6,538 bases of DNA from an uncultured Campylobacter sp. (GCA_937896205.1 CALBNA010000303.1:1-6538); one strand, 5' to 3'; numbered from the stretch's first letter, positions 1 to 6,506 are shown. Numbers and translations: made by a program. Notes: generated by a model not told the origin, from the sequence alone.

Positions 1-26
1 GGCTCGGAGATGTGTATAAGAGACAG
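1..26 (+). other. Illumina Nextera adapter (Read 2 side) with Tn5 mosaic end
   Basis: Bases 1-7 (GGCTCGG) are the inner part of the Nextera Read 2 adapter and bases 8-26 are the exact 19-bp Tn5 mosaic end, AGATGTGTATAAGAGACAG. This is library-construction sequence, not genome. The biological insert starts at base 27. Tn5 tagmentation cuts at near-random sites, so the gene running into this edge is truncated by the library preparation and is not naturally broken. Confidence 0.98.
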
Positions 27-604
27 CTATAATATCCCGTAAATTTGACGAAAATTCGGATATTGATATTATGGTTATTTTCAAAGACGATCGCTATAAG
101 CCGCAAACTTATTTAAATTACCTAAAAGGATTAATAGGACAAAAATACACGAGGTCGGAAATTCATCAAAGTAATCCGACTATTGTACTTGAATTAAATC
201 ATATTAAATTTGAATTAGTTCCGGCATTAGATTATTTATTTAATATTAGATACAAAATTCCAGAAAAGCAAAGTAATTATGCCGACTGGCTAGTAACAGA
301 CCCAGATGAGTTAAATGGAAAACTTACAAATAACCAAAATTTAAGACGATTGGTAAGAGTAGCTAAAATTTGGAATATAAAACAGGGCGGGCTTTTTAAT
401 TCGTATGAGCTTGAAAAGTTTATTGTGGATAATATTTGTACCTATGGAAATTTAGCCGATTATTTTTATACTTTTTGCAATACCCTGCACACCAAATATA
501 ACCATTTGCAATATAAAAACAATAAAATAGAAAGACTAAAAGAAAAAGCATCTACAGCAAGAATGTTTGATACGGAAGCCGATATTGTGGACTTGTTTGA
601 ATAG
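27..604 (+). CDS. SMODS/CD-NTase-type nucleotidyltransferase, 5'-truncated by fragment end
   Basis: The open frame runs from the first complete codon at 29 to TAG at 602-604. The ATG at 71 is internal: the 14 codons before it read IISRKFDENSDIDI and hold the pol-beta-fold signature Asp-x-Asp (codons 59-61 and 65-67), which would bind catalytic metal. The usual third carboxylate is visible as Glu in KFELVPAL (codon 212-214), matching the strand-plus-VPA pattern of SMODS/CD-NTase enzymes. The helical C-terminal half (LVRVAKIW, then SYELEKFIVDNI) fits the same family. The upstream Gly-Ser motif and the first tens of residues lie off the fragment. Family members use NTPs to make cyclic or linear oligonucleotide signals, often in CBASS-like anti-phage systems. 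Which product is made here, and whether an effector gene lies upstream, cannot be seen. GC in sampled lines is about 25-30%, far below the neighbours, which suggests acquisition. An MNT-type toxin/antitoxin nucleotidyltransferase is a less likely alternative. Confidence 0.8.
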
Positions 605-614
605 ACACTCCATA

Positions 615-2450
615 TCAGGCACCAAACCCCTCGCCAGCTTTTAAAATTTCATCCCTTAGTTTCTCATGTCCGGCCGATAGAGCCGCGATCTTGGCTAGTT
701 TTTCATCCTTTATCTGCACAAATTCGCTCTTTAGCGCCGACAAAATTTTATTTAAAAATGACGCGTTTCCCAGCATCTCATTTTCAAATTCGTATAAATT
801 TAACGACGTCAAAACGCGGTCTTGCACCTCGTCAAAGCTCGGGATAAACAGCGCAAAGCCGTTTTGCTCGTGCGCGCGCATCGAGCCCGCGATCTTTTCT
901 TTTAGAAAATACACGGCGATTTTGACGGCGTTTTCGTAGTTTGCGGCGACTTTGAGATTTAGCTTTTCAAAAAACAGTGCCGTCTTTTGCAGCCCCTTAA
1001 ATTTCGCCGTCTCATAGTCTCGCAAAAACGTCCTATAAACCTGCCCCGCATACGTCCTAACATCGGCAAACACGGTATCAGAGTGCGTTTCGTCCTCTTT
1101 TTGCGCGTTTTCGAATTCGGATTTATAAATCATAAATTCGCGCTCCAGCCGAGCGTAAATTTCATCCAGCGCAGCGCCGATCTCTTCTTGCAGCGCGCTT
1201 AAGCCGCGCTTATACGTCCTAAAAAATTTGGCGAATTTCACATCGTTGTAGATGAGTTTTGAAAACACCTCGTCGCTGTCAAAATCCACCGCCTCATACG
1301 TGCTAGCTTCAAAATACTCGCCCTTTAGTAGCGTTTTTCGCGGTGCGTATTTATGCTTTTTCACGCTTTTTAGACTAGCTAGGATCTCGTCTGCAACTAG
1401 CTTTGCGACGTGCTTTAGCTCGTTAAAGGCTAGCTCGATTTTCGGTTTAAAATTTTCTTGCACGGCTTTTAAATTTGACTCTAGTTCGGCGTCAAATTTA
1501 GCGATTATCTCGCCCGCTTTTTCGTAAATTTTAGCGATTTTTTCGTGCTGATCTGCGTTTACGGCAACCAGTCTAGCGCACTTTTCGCGCACGAACTTTT
1601 CTTTTATCTCTTCGCCGCCAAAAAGCTCTCGGATAGCGCCTATCACAGCGCTAAAATTAGACTCTGCTAAAAGCGCCGCATCGCCCGCAGCTTGGGCTTT
1701 TACGGCTTGCCTGGCAGAAACCGCGATAATGCGCTCGAAAAATCGCCCGTAAGTCGTTTGCGCGTGAGTTTTGAGGCGCTCAAGCTCGCCCTTGCTTAGC
1801 TTATCTTTTTGATTTAGCAAGCAGATCGCCGTTTTGCCCCCGCCAGCCAAAAACTCCTCGATCTGCGCGGCTTCGCTAGCGCGCGCGGCATTGTCGGCGA
1901 GGCTTAGCCAGATGACGCCTGCGACGTCTTTTAGCACCTCGTGCGTGACGGCGGTGTCGGTCTTTGAGAGCGAGTTTAGCCCAGGCGTATCGACGAAATT
2001 TACCGACTTTAAAATTTCAGAGGGCGCGTAAACGCAAAGTCTACTCACATCATCGCCAAACACGCGCTGATCGACGAAGCGCCCTATCTCCTCGACGCCC
2101 AGATACAACTCTCTGCCGTTTTCGTAAAGCACGCTAAGTCCGGGCGCGGCGCCGTATCTGATAAAGGTCGGCTTTGAAGTCACGGGAGTTAGGCCTGATG
2201 GCAAGATTTCGCTACCCAAAAGCGCGTTTAAAAACGTCGATTTGCCGCTAGAAAACTGTCCGACTATAGCGACCGTAAGCGGACCGGATAAAAACAGATC
2301 GAGTTTATTTAGCTCCCGTTTTAGCTCGGCGCTTGGGTGAAATTTGGGCTCGGTTAGCTCGTTTTGTAGCCGTCTAAATCGCCCGTGAAAATCGTCCGAA
2401 AATATCTTAAAATACCGCGTTTTATACGCGCTTATAAACTCCTCAAACAC
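615..2450 (-). CDS. Dynamin-like GTPase DLP2 (Cj0412-type partner of DLP1)
   Basis: This 611-aa large GTPase is the second gene of the dynamin pair. The GTPase domain begins early: G1 P-loop GQFSSGKS at residues 64-71, a G2 threonine near 88-91 (LTPVTSKPT), G3 DTPG at 154-157 and a canonical G4 NQKD at 213-216. From about residue 285 to the end the protein is largely helical, as expected for the dynamin neck and trunk. Charged helices lie around 420-455, and a more hydrophobic stretch around 505-545 (IAVYFLKEKI, then GFALFIPSF) is a candidate membrane-contacting tip. No signal peptide or clear transmembrane segment is visible. The GTG start at 2450-2448 is well supported: GGAG lies 7 bases upstream, and an in-frame TAA occurs six codons before it with no other start between. 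The start overlaps the end of DLP1 by 8 bases, so translation is probably coupled. The closest known relative is the C. jejuni DLP2 of the membrane-tethering DLP1/DLP2 tetramer. Length (C. jejuni about 607 aa, from memory) and gene order agree. Confidence 0.88.
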   Translation of the reverse strand: MFEEFISAYKTRYFKIFSDDFHGRFRRLQNELTEPKFHPSAELKRELNKLDLFLSGPLTVAIVGQFSSGKSTFLNALLGSEILPSGLTPVTSKPTFIRYGAAPGLSVLYENGRELYLGVEEIGRFVDQRVFGDDVSRLCVYAPSEILKSVNFVDTPGLNSLSKTDTAVTHEVLKDVAGVIWLSLADNAARASEAAQIEEFLAGGGKTAICLLNQKDKLSKGELERLKTHAQTTYGRFFERIIAVSARQAVKAQAAGDAALLAESNFSAVIGAIRELFGGEEIKEKFVREKCARLVAVNADQHEKIAKIYEKAGEIIAKFDAELESNLKAVQENFKPKIELAFNELKHVAKLVADEILASLKSVKKHKYAPRKTLLKGEYFEASTYEAVDFDSDEVFSKLIYNDVKFAKFFRTYKRGLSALQEEIGAALDEIYARLEREFMIYKSEFENAQKEDETHSDTVFADVRTYAGQVYRTFLRDYETAKFKGLQKTALFFEKLNLKVAANYENAVKIAVYFLKEKIAGSMRAHEQNGFALFIPSFDEVQDRVLTSLNLYEFENEMLGNASFLNKILSALKSEFVQIKDEKLAKIAALSAGHEKLRDEILKAGEGFGA

Positions 2451-4716
2451 TTTGCAGCTCCAAATTTATAGCATTTATCGCCTCGCTTTGCGAGTTTAGT
2501 CGCTCTAGCTCGCGCGAGTCCCGCCCGCTAATTTTCGCTAGCTCGGCAAGCTCGATTTTTAGCGCCTCTTCGCTGATCGCAAGCGCCTTTTCTTTATCTT
2601 TTAGTGCAGCTTCGATACGCTTTTTAAACTCGCTTTTTTCAAATTCGCTAAGCTCGAAAACGAAATTTTTGATCCTCTGGGCGCCCAAAAACTCCTCCGC
2701 GGCTACTTTGGCGGCTTCGGGTATGCCTTGAGCGCCCGAGTTTGCCGCGCTAGCCACCGCGTCCGCGACCTGGGCGCACTCTAAATTTATCCCTTTTGAG
2801 TTCAGATAGTCATTTATGCTAAAGACCTCGGCGGTCGCCGTTTTGCCCTCAAATTCGCCGAATTTTAGCGCGATATTTTGCGCGCACGCGGCGATTTGCC
2901 GTACGATTTCGTTGCGGTTTTGACGCATCAGGACTATGACGCCGTCTTTGATCGTCGTTTGCGCGATGCGCGAGAGGCGCTGCGGGTCGATCTTTTGTTT
3001 TTTAGAGGCCGTGTAGTTTACGTCATCCGCGACGCGCTGCTTTAGCGTTTGAGCTAGCGACCTTAGGCCCAGCTCGTAGCTATCCGCGGTTTTGGCCGTA
3101 TCTAGGCGCTCCAGCTCCTCTTTTACCGCGTCTCTCACGTCCTCTAGACGGCTAGCCAGCGCAGCTTTTTGCTCGTTTAGTTCAGAAAGCCTTTGCGACA
3201 AGCTCAAATTTGAGCCCGTTAGTTTTAAAATCTCGCTTTGCGTATCCGCCGTAAACTGCGCGCAGACGCGTCCGAGCTCCTTTTTATATGCCTCGATGCC
3301 AAGGCGCGATTTTTGGCTATTTTGCCCAAAAAGCGTCTCGTAAAGATACTTCTTAAACTCCTCGACGCCGCTGTTTTGCCCACCCTCAAAGTAGCTTTTA
3401 GCGCTCACTGCGAAAAACTCAGCCCCGACGCCAAGGCCGCGCGTGCGCTCCTCGACGCTCTTTTTGGCGTAGGCGGCGACCTCGTTTAGCTCGCCCTCCT
3501 TTAGCACGTCCGCGTGCGTGAGCAACACGGCGAGCCTCACGGCGTGGGAGTTTTGCAGGCTTGAGACGATGAAGTCCAGATCCTTTTGCGTGGCGCTTTG
3601 CGAGACGTTCATCAGGTGCACCATCAAGTCGCACTCCCGCATAAACCGACGCACCAGCTCCTCGCGCGCAGCCACCGCGTCGTCGATGCCCGGCGTATCG
3701 ATGATGCGCACGTTATCCTTTAAAAGTTCTAAATTTTCGTAAAGCTCGACGCTTTTTACGAATTTAGCGTATTTCGAGTCCGCCGAGGTGTAGAGCTTGA
3801 TCTCGCCAGTTTTAACCGTTTTGCTAGCGGGCTGGTCGGAGCAAATTTGACTCGCGCTAGAGCTTTTAAATGTGGCTTTTGATTCGTCGCCGTCCGCGTC
3901 AAATTTACCGTTTAAATTTTGCGCCGTTTCGCTCGAATTATTATTAAATTTGCCGCACGAGTCGCCATAAATTTGGGCCATTTCGTCATCTTGATCTTGC
4001 GCTATGCCAAGCTCTTTTAGCTCCGCTTCACTCCAAAAATTTACCTTCGCAAAAGGCTCGGGCGAGTATTTTAGAACGGTCAAATTTACAGTTTCGGGCA
4101 CGTTTGAAGCGCCCAGGATTTTCTTGCCCAGCAGCGCGTTTAGCAGGGTTGATTTGCCCGCGTTTATGACGCCAGTAACCGCGACGTTAAACTCGAGCTC
4201 AAGCGCTTTTTGGCGCGCTTTTGTCGCCGCGCTTGCGACGTGCGCGTGCGGATTTAGTGACAAAATTCGCTCGCAGATATCGTTTAGCGCGTCTATTTTT
4301 TGATGAAAGACGTCTGATTTTTTAAAATTTGCGCCCTCTTGCTCGTTCCCTGCGGTCAAATCTGCGCCAAGAGAGCGCAAAAACGCCGCAAGCCGCTTAA
4401 AATGCGCGGCGGAAATTATGTTTTCGGTTTGCAGGATTTCCAGTGCGGCGAGTAGTTTTGATTTTGAGATTTTTGCGGATTTTAGAGCGTTTATCGCACC
4501 CAGCTGAGCGCACTGGAGGCTGTATATGTCGGCCTTTAGCCCAAGCGCGTGAAGGATATCTCTAAACTCTTTTAGCGCCATAAATCTATCGAAATTGTTA
4601 GCATCCGCCGCGAGTAAAACGGCGAGGCTTTGCTCGTCTGCGAGAATTTGCGTTTTTGGGTCTAAAAATAGCTTAAGAGTGCCCCAAATTTCGCTTAAAA
4701 ATTTATCCGTATCCAC
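2443..4716 (-). CDS. Dynamin-like GTPase DLP1 (Cj0411-type partner of DLP2)
   Basis: This 757-aa protein has about 120 more residues before the P-loop than DLP2, consistent with an extra N-terminal helical assembly region. The GTPase motifs are G1 GVINAGKST at 182-190, a G2 threonine near 209-213 (PETVNLT), G3 DTPG at 340-343 and a degenerate G4 THAD at 400-403, with His in place of the usual Lys. A polar, low-complexity insert occupies about 250-305, between G2 and G3. The remainder is helical with coiled-coil character at about 500-540 and 690-745. Between them, 645-680 is rich in Ala/Gly/Val and may form the membrane-binding paddle. The GTG start at 4716-4714 is the first ATG, GTG or TTG after the upstream in-frame stop (4806-4804), and AAAGG sits 7 bases before it. 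It is the first gene of the operon and overlaps DLP2. The C. jejuni homologue (about 728 aa, from memory) forms the central dimer of a DLP2-DLP1-DLP1-DLP2 tetramer that bridges membranes. The same role is inferred here. Confidence 0.88.
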   Translation of the reverse strand: MDTDKFLSEIWGTLKLFLDPKTQILADEQSLAVLLAADANNFDRFMALKEFRDILHALGLKADIYSLQCAQLGAINALKSAKISKSKLLAALEILQTENIISAAHFKRLAAFLRSLGADLTAGNEQEGANFKKSDVFHQKIDALNDICERILSLNPHAHVASAATKARQKALELEFNVAVTGVINAGKSTLLNALLGKKILGASNVPETVNLTVLKYSPEPFAKVNFWSEAELKELGIAQDQDDEMAQIYGDSCGKFNNNSSETAQNLNGKFDADGDESKATFKSSSASQICSDQPASKTVKTGEIKLYTSADSKYAKFVKSVELYENLELLKDNVRIIDTPGIDDAVAAREELVRRFMRECDLMVHLMNVSQSATQKDLDFIVSSLQNSHAVRLAVLLTHADVLKEGELNEVAAYAKKSVEERTRGLGVGAEFFAVSAKSYFEGGQNSGVEEFKKYLYETLFGQNSQKSRLGIEAYKKELGRVCAQFTADTQSEILKLTGSNLSLSQRLSELNEQKAALASRLEDVRDAVKEELERLDTAKTADSYELGLRSLAQTLKQRVADDVNYTASKKQKIDPQRLSRIAQTTIKDGVIVLMRQNRNEIVRQIAACAQNIALKFGEFEGKTATAEVFSINDYLNSKGINLECAQVADAVASAANSGAQGIPEAAKVAAEEFLGAQRIKNFVFELSEFEKSEFKKRIEAALKDKEKALAISEEALKIELAELAKISGRDSRELERLNSQSEAINAINLELQSV
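2458..2461 (-). promoter_or_regulatory. Ribosome binding site of DLP2, inside the DLP1 coding end
   Basis: On the minus strand GGAG is followed by a 7-base spacer (CTGCAAA) and the GTG start of DLP2. It lies within the last codons of DLP1. It decides the start, because no ATG exists near and an in-frame stop lies six codons upstream. Confidence 0.75.
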
Positions 4717-4723
4717 CGCTTCG

Positions 4724-4728
4724 CCTTT
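4724..4728 (-). promoter_or_regulatory. Ribosome binding site of DLP1
   Basis: On the minus strand AAAGG is followed by a 7-base spacer (CGAAGCG) and the GTG start at 4716. This supports the GTG as the true start of the 757-aa protein. No other usable start codon occurs between it and the preceding in-frame stop. Confidence 0.65.
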
Positions 4729-4732
4729 GGTA

Positions 4733-4770
4733 AAATTTGCGCCCGCAAGGTCGCTTCCTGGGCGAAATTT
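4733..4770 (-). repeat. Imperfect inverted repeat before the DLP1 start
   Basis: The arms AAATTTGCGCCC (4733-4744) and GGGCGAAATTT (4760-4770) pair over 11 bp with one bulged G (4739) and a 15-base loop. On the minus strand the hairpin ends 4 bases before the DLP1 Shine-Dalgarno sequence. If transcribed it could influence ribosome access. If not, it could be a protein-binding dyad overlapping the promoter. There is only a short TTTT after it in the transcript, so it is a weak terminator at best. Confidence 0.5.
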
Positions 4771-4774
4771 AGCA
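4766..4774 (-). promoter_or_regulatory. Candidate extended -10 promoter of the DLP1-DLP2 operon
   Basis: The minus strand reads TGCTAAATT, a TG-N-hexamer arrangement like the extended -10 used by Campylobacter sigma-70, with 4 of 6 matches to TATAAT. Only a weak TTG-type -35 lies upstream (around 4787-4792, 15-base spacing), which is common in this group. The box overlaps one arm of the inverted repeat. The assignment is tentative in such AT-rich sequence. Confidence 0.3.
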
Positions 4775-4836
4775 TAAATTAAATTTAAACAAGCTTGGGC
4801 GGGTTATTTTCGTGATAAATTTAAAGCAGTCTGCGT

Positions 4837-4872
4837 AAAAAGCAAATTTGACGGCAAAATCGCGTCAAATTT
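4837..4872 (-). terminator. Rho-independent terminator of the radical SAM gene
   Basis: On the minus strand a perfect 10-bp stem, AAATTTGACG (4872-4863) with CGTCAAATTT (4853-4844), encloses a 9-base loop. It is followed by GC and then TTTTT (4841-4837). The stem begins inside the TAA stop codon of the radical SAM gene. On the plus strand no T-run follows the stem, so it should work in one direction only. It separates the radical SAM gene from the DLP operon, which therefore needs its own promoter. Confidence 0.78.
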
Positions 4873-6235
4873 ACATAGCGGCTCGCGGCTGAATGATGTT
4901 TTGATCAAATTTTTGCTCGGTGTCTTCGCTCATTATGCGCAAAATTTTGCTGCGTTTGATCTTAGCATCGTCCTTAAATATCGCGCGCACTTTGTCCATG
5001 CCTGCATAAAAGTCGCGCATGAGCACGACGCAGATGTATTTGCCAAAAAACGTCGGCTTGATAACGCCGTTTTCTTCATAGATCGCGTTCACTAGCTTTA
5101 GCAAGCTAAGCTCGACAAACAGATCTTTGTTGATGTTTGCGTCGTTTTGCTCGTTGTAGGCTTTGATATCGACGGCACCGTCAAAGAGCCTTGTTAAAAA
5201 CGTGTATTTAAGTCGCTCTTTCTTACTAAAACCACATTTTGCGATGACTGGACTTCGCCTATTTTTTATCCTTTTGCCGTATTCAAGTAGATTAAACGCG
5301 TTTATTACAAGCTCGCCATTAAGAAAGCTAAATGCTCCGCTACCAACGCCAAGATACTCTAAATTTGAACCAACATATTCGTCACGAAGGTCAGCATTTT
5401 TTTCATTTGAAAATGCCCAAGCATTGCTTTGTTTGTAGTTACTTTTGCTAAATTCTTCAGTGATTATCTCATAAAATTCACGCTCGTTATCGATGTTTGA
5501 GACACCAAGCGAGCGAGCTATATTCTCTCTTGTTAGCTCTGATTTCATAAGTGGATAGAAGGTGATTTGTTGCGGAGAGATCGATTTTGCGACATTTACG
5601 TCGTTTATTAGCTGCTCTTTTGTTTGATTTGGCAGGTTAAAGATGAGATCTAGGCTGATGACCGGGATCTTGCCCAGAGTCTGCTCGAGCTTTCTTTTCG
5701 TCTCTTCAGCTGAGCCGAATTTCTCATATCTGCCAACTCTTTTTAACGTCTCGTTATCAAAGCTTTGCACGCCTACGCTTAAGCGGTCGATAAGCCCGTC
5801 AAAACGGCTGAGGCTTTCTGGCGAGATGTGGTTTGGATCGCTCTCGGCCGAGATATCTTCGATGCTAAAGAGATCTTTGGCGAGTTTTAGCGTCTTTTCA
5901 AGCTCGGGTTCGTTAATCAGCGTCGTGCCGCCGCCCACGTAAAGCGAGCTAAAATCAAAGCCGGCCTCTTTTATCTGCCTCATCTCCTCACGCAAATTTT
6001 CAAAGTAAATTTTCGCAAGCTCCTGCTCGTAATGATACTTGTGAAACGAGCAATACGGACAAAACGTGTGGCAAAACGGCACGTGAGCGTAAAGCATATA
6101 CTCTGTATTTTCGCGCGGCGTTTTTACGTATTTTTTATCTAAGATGTCGATATTTAGGCCGTTATAAAGAGATTTTTGCATGGTATTATGGGCATAATTA
6201 ATCGAAAATCTTTCTATAATATTCTTAAAACCCAT
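4871..6235 (-). CDS. HemN/HemW/HutW-superfamily radical SAM protein
   Basis: This 454-aa protein carries the radical SAM cluster motif C55-x3-C59-x2-C62 within HVPFCHTFCPYCSF, the SAM-binding GGGT at 101-104, VGVQSFD at 154-160, DLIFNLPNQT at 196-205 and YLGVGSGAF at 294-302, in the order typical of the oxygen-independent coproporphyrinogen oxidase superfamily. HemN proper has a fourth Cys (CxxxCxxCxC). Here Ser-Phe follows, as in HemW and HutW/ChuW. The length and the roughly 47-residue extension before the motif fit HutW-like proteins or the second Campylobacter HemN-like paralogue (Cj0363c type, from memory) better than the shorter HemW (about 350-380 aa). Likely roles are heme or tetrapyrrole chemistry such as heme trafficking or anaerobic heme breakdown. 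A true coproporphyrinogen oxidase role is less likely. The ATG at 6235-6233 has GGGAGA 9 bases upstream; Met19 is a possible but less favoured start. The protein is probably cytosolic, since no signal peptide or membrane segment is seen. It appears to form a single-gene unit ending in its own terminator. Confidence 0.85.
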   Translation of the reverse strand: MGFKNIIERFSINYAHNTMQKSLYNGLNIDILDKKYVKTPRENTEYMLYAHVPFCHTFCPYCSFHKYHYEQELAKIYFENLREEMRQIKEAGFDFSSLYVGGGTTLINEPELEKTLKLAKDLFSIEDISAESDPNHISPESLSRFDGLIDRLSVGVQSFDNETLKRVGRYEKFGSAEETKRKLEQTLGKIPVISLDLIFNLPNQTKEQLINDVNVAKSISPQQITFYPLMKSELTRENIARSLGVSNIDNEREFYEIITEEFSKSNYKQSNAWAFSNEKNADLRDEYVGSNLEYLGVGSGAFSFLNGELVINAFNLLEYGKRIKNRRSPVIAKCGFSKKERLKYTFLTRLFDGAVDIKAYNEQNDANINKDLFVELSLLKLVNAIYEENGVIKPTFFGKYICVVLMRDFYAGMDKVRAIFKDDAKIKRSKILRIMSEDTEQKFDQNIIQPRAAM

Positions 6236-6285
6236 AATTAATTTTCTCCCGTAAATCCAAATTTATGTTCGTAAGGATATCTAAA

Positions 6286-6291
6286 ATTTTA
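6286..6291 (-). promoter_or_regulatory. Candidate -10 box of the radical SAM gene
   Basis: The minus strand reads TAAAAT at 6291-6286 (5 of 6 matches to TATAAT), which would place a transcript start roughly 40-45 bases before the ATG. No convincing -35 is seen, which is normal for Campylobacter sigma-70 promoters. In AT-rich sequence such boxes arise by chance, so confidence is low. Confidence 0.3.
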
Positions 6292-6309
6292 TTAATCTCG
6301 CCTTGAAAA

Positions 6310-6366
6310 GGGCTGAATTTGCCGAAGTTTTATCAAAATAGGGCGTAAAATTTAAAATTTCAGCCC
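6310..6366 (-). repeat. Long-range hairpin in the radical SAM upstream region
   Basis: The arms GGGCTGAA (6310-6317) and TTCAGCCC (6359-6366) are perfectly complementary. The stem extends by 3 A-T pairs (6318-6320 with 6355-6357) if T6358 bulges, leaving a 34-base loop. On the minus strand the second arm is followed by TTTTC. A second GGGC at 6341-6344 can compete for GCCC at 6363-6366, so two alternative folds are possible. It could be a weak terminator of an upstream gene or a leader structure. Confidence 0.4.
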
Positions 6367-6473
6367 GTATTTTGAAGCAAAAATCTACCTGCATATCCTT
6401 GATATTTGTTTGCTTTGCGCAAAATTCGCCGCCAAGTTACAGCTTGCTTAGGATTTAGCATAGCGGTTGTGGG

Positions 6474-6492
6474 TAGCCGCGGCTAGATATCT
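6474..6492. repeat. Two abutting short palindromes
   Basis: TAGCCGCGGCTA (6474-6485) is a perfect 12-bp palindrome, and AGATATCT (6485-6492) is a perfect 8-bp palindrome sharing one base with it. They lie near the right end of the insert in sequence without a gene. No function can be assigned. A regulator-binding site is possible, and chance is also reasonable. Confidence 0.3.
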
Positions 6493-6506
6493 GGTTTATA
6501 TTATTT

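Larger units (their letters stand above)
6236..6506. other. Non-coding leader region upstream of the radical SAM gene
   Basis: This stretch holds the ribosome binding site (GGGAGA, 6250-6245 on the minus strand), a candidate -10 box, a long-range hairpin and two small palindromes. All three minus-strand frames entering from the right edge meet stops early, and the longest open stretch found is about 50 codons with no good start. No gene is supported. The 3' end of an upstream gene, if there is one, lies beyond the fragment. Confidence 0.6.

Noticed and set aside
71..604. A complete 177-aa gene starting at the ATG at 71
   Set aside because: The frame stays open back to the adapter boundary and encodes the catalytic Asp-x-Asp just before this ATG, so the Met is internal and the gene is 5'-truncated.
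3419..3634. Arg-rich 71-aa minus-strand ORF inside DLP1
   Set aside because: It is an alternate-frame shadow of the high-GC part of DLP1. Its composition reflects reading the coding sequence out of frame.
6244..6403. Small minus-strand ORF of about 37-50 codons (starting MQVDFCFK) upstream of the radical SAM gene
   Set aside because: It has no convincing ribosome site and no recognisable family, and it overlaps the hairpin. Its length is expected by chance.
6467..6506. Plus-strand TTG-initiated frame (LWVAAARYLVYII) running into the right edge
   Set aside because: It has only 13 codons before the adapter, a rare start codon and a poorly spaced AGGA. There is too little sequence to support a gene.
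27..6506. CRISPR array, tRNA or rRNA genes
   Set aside because: No regularly spaced repeats were seen, and no cloverleaf or rRNA-like segment was recognised on either strand.
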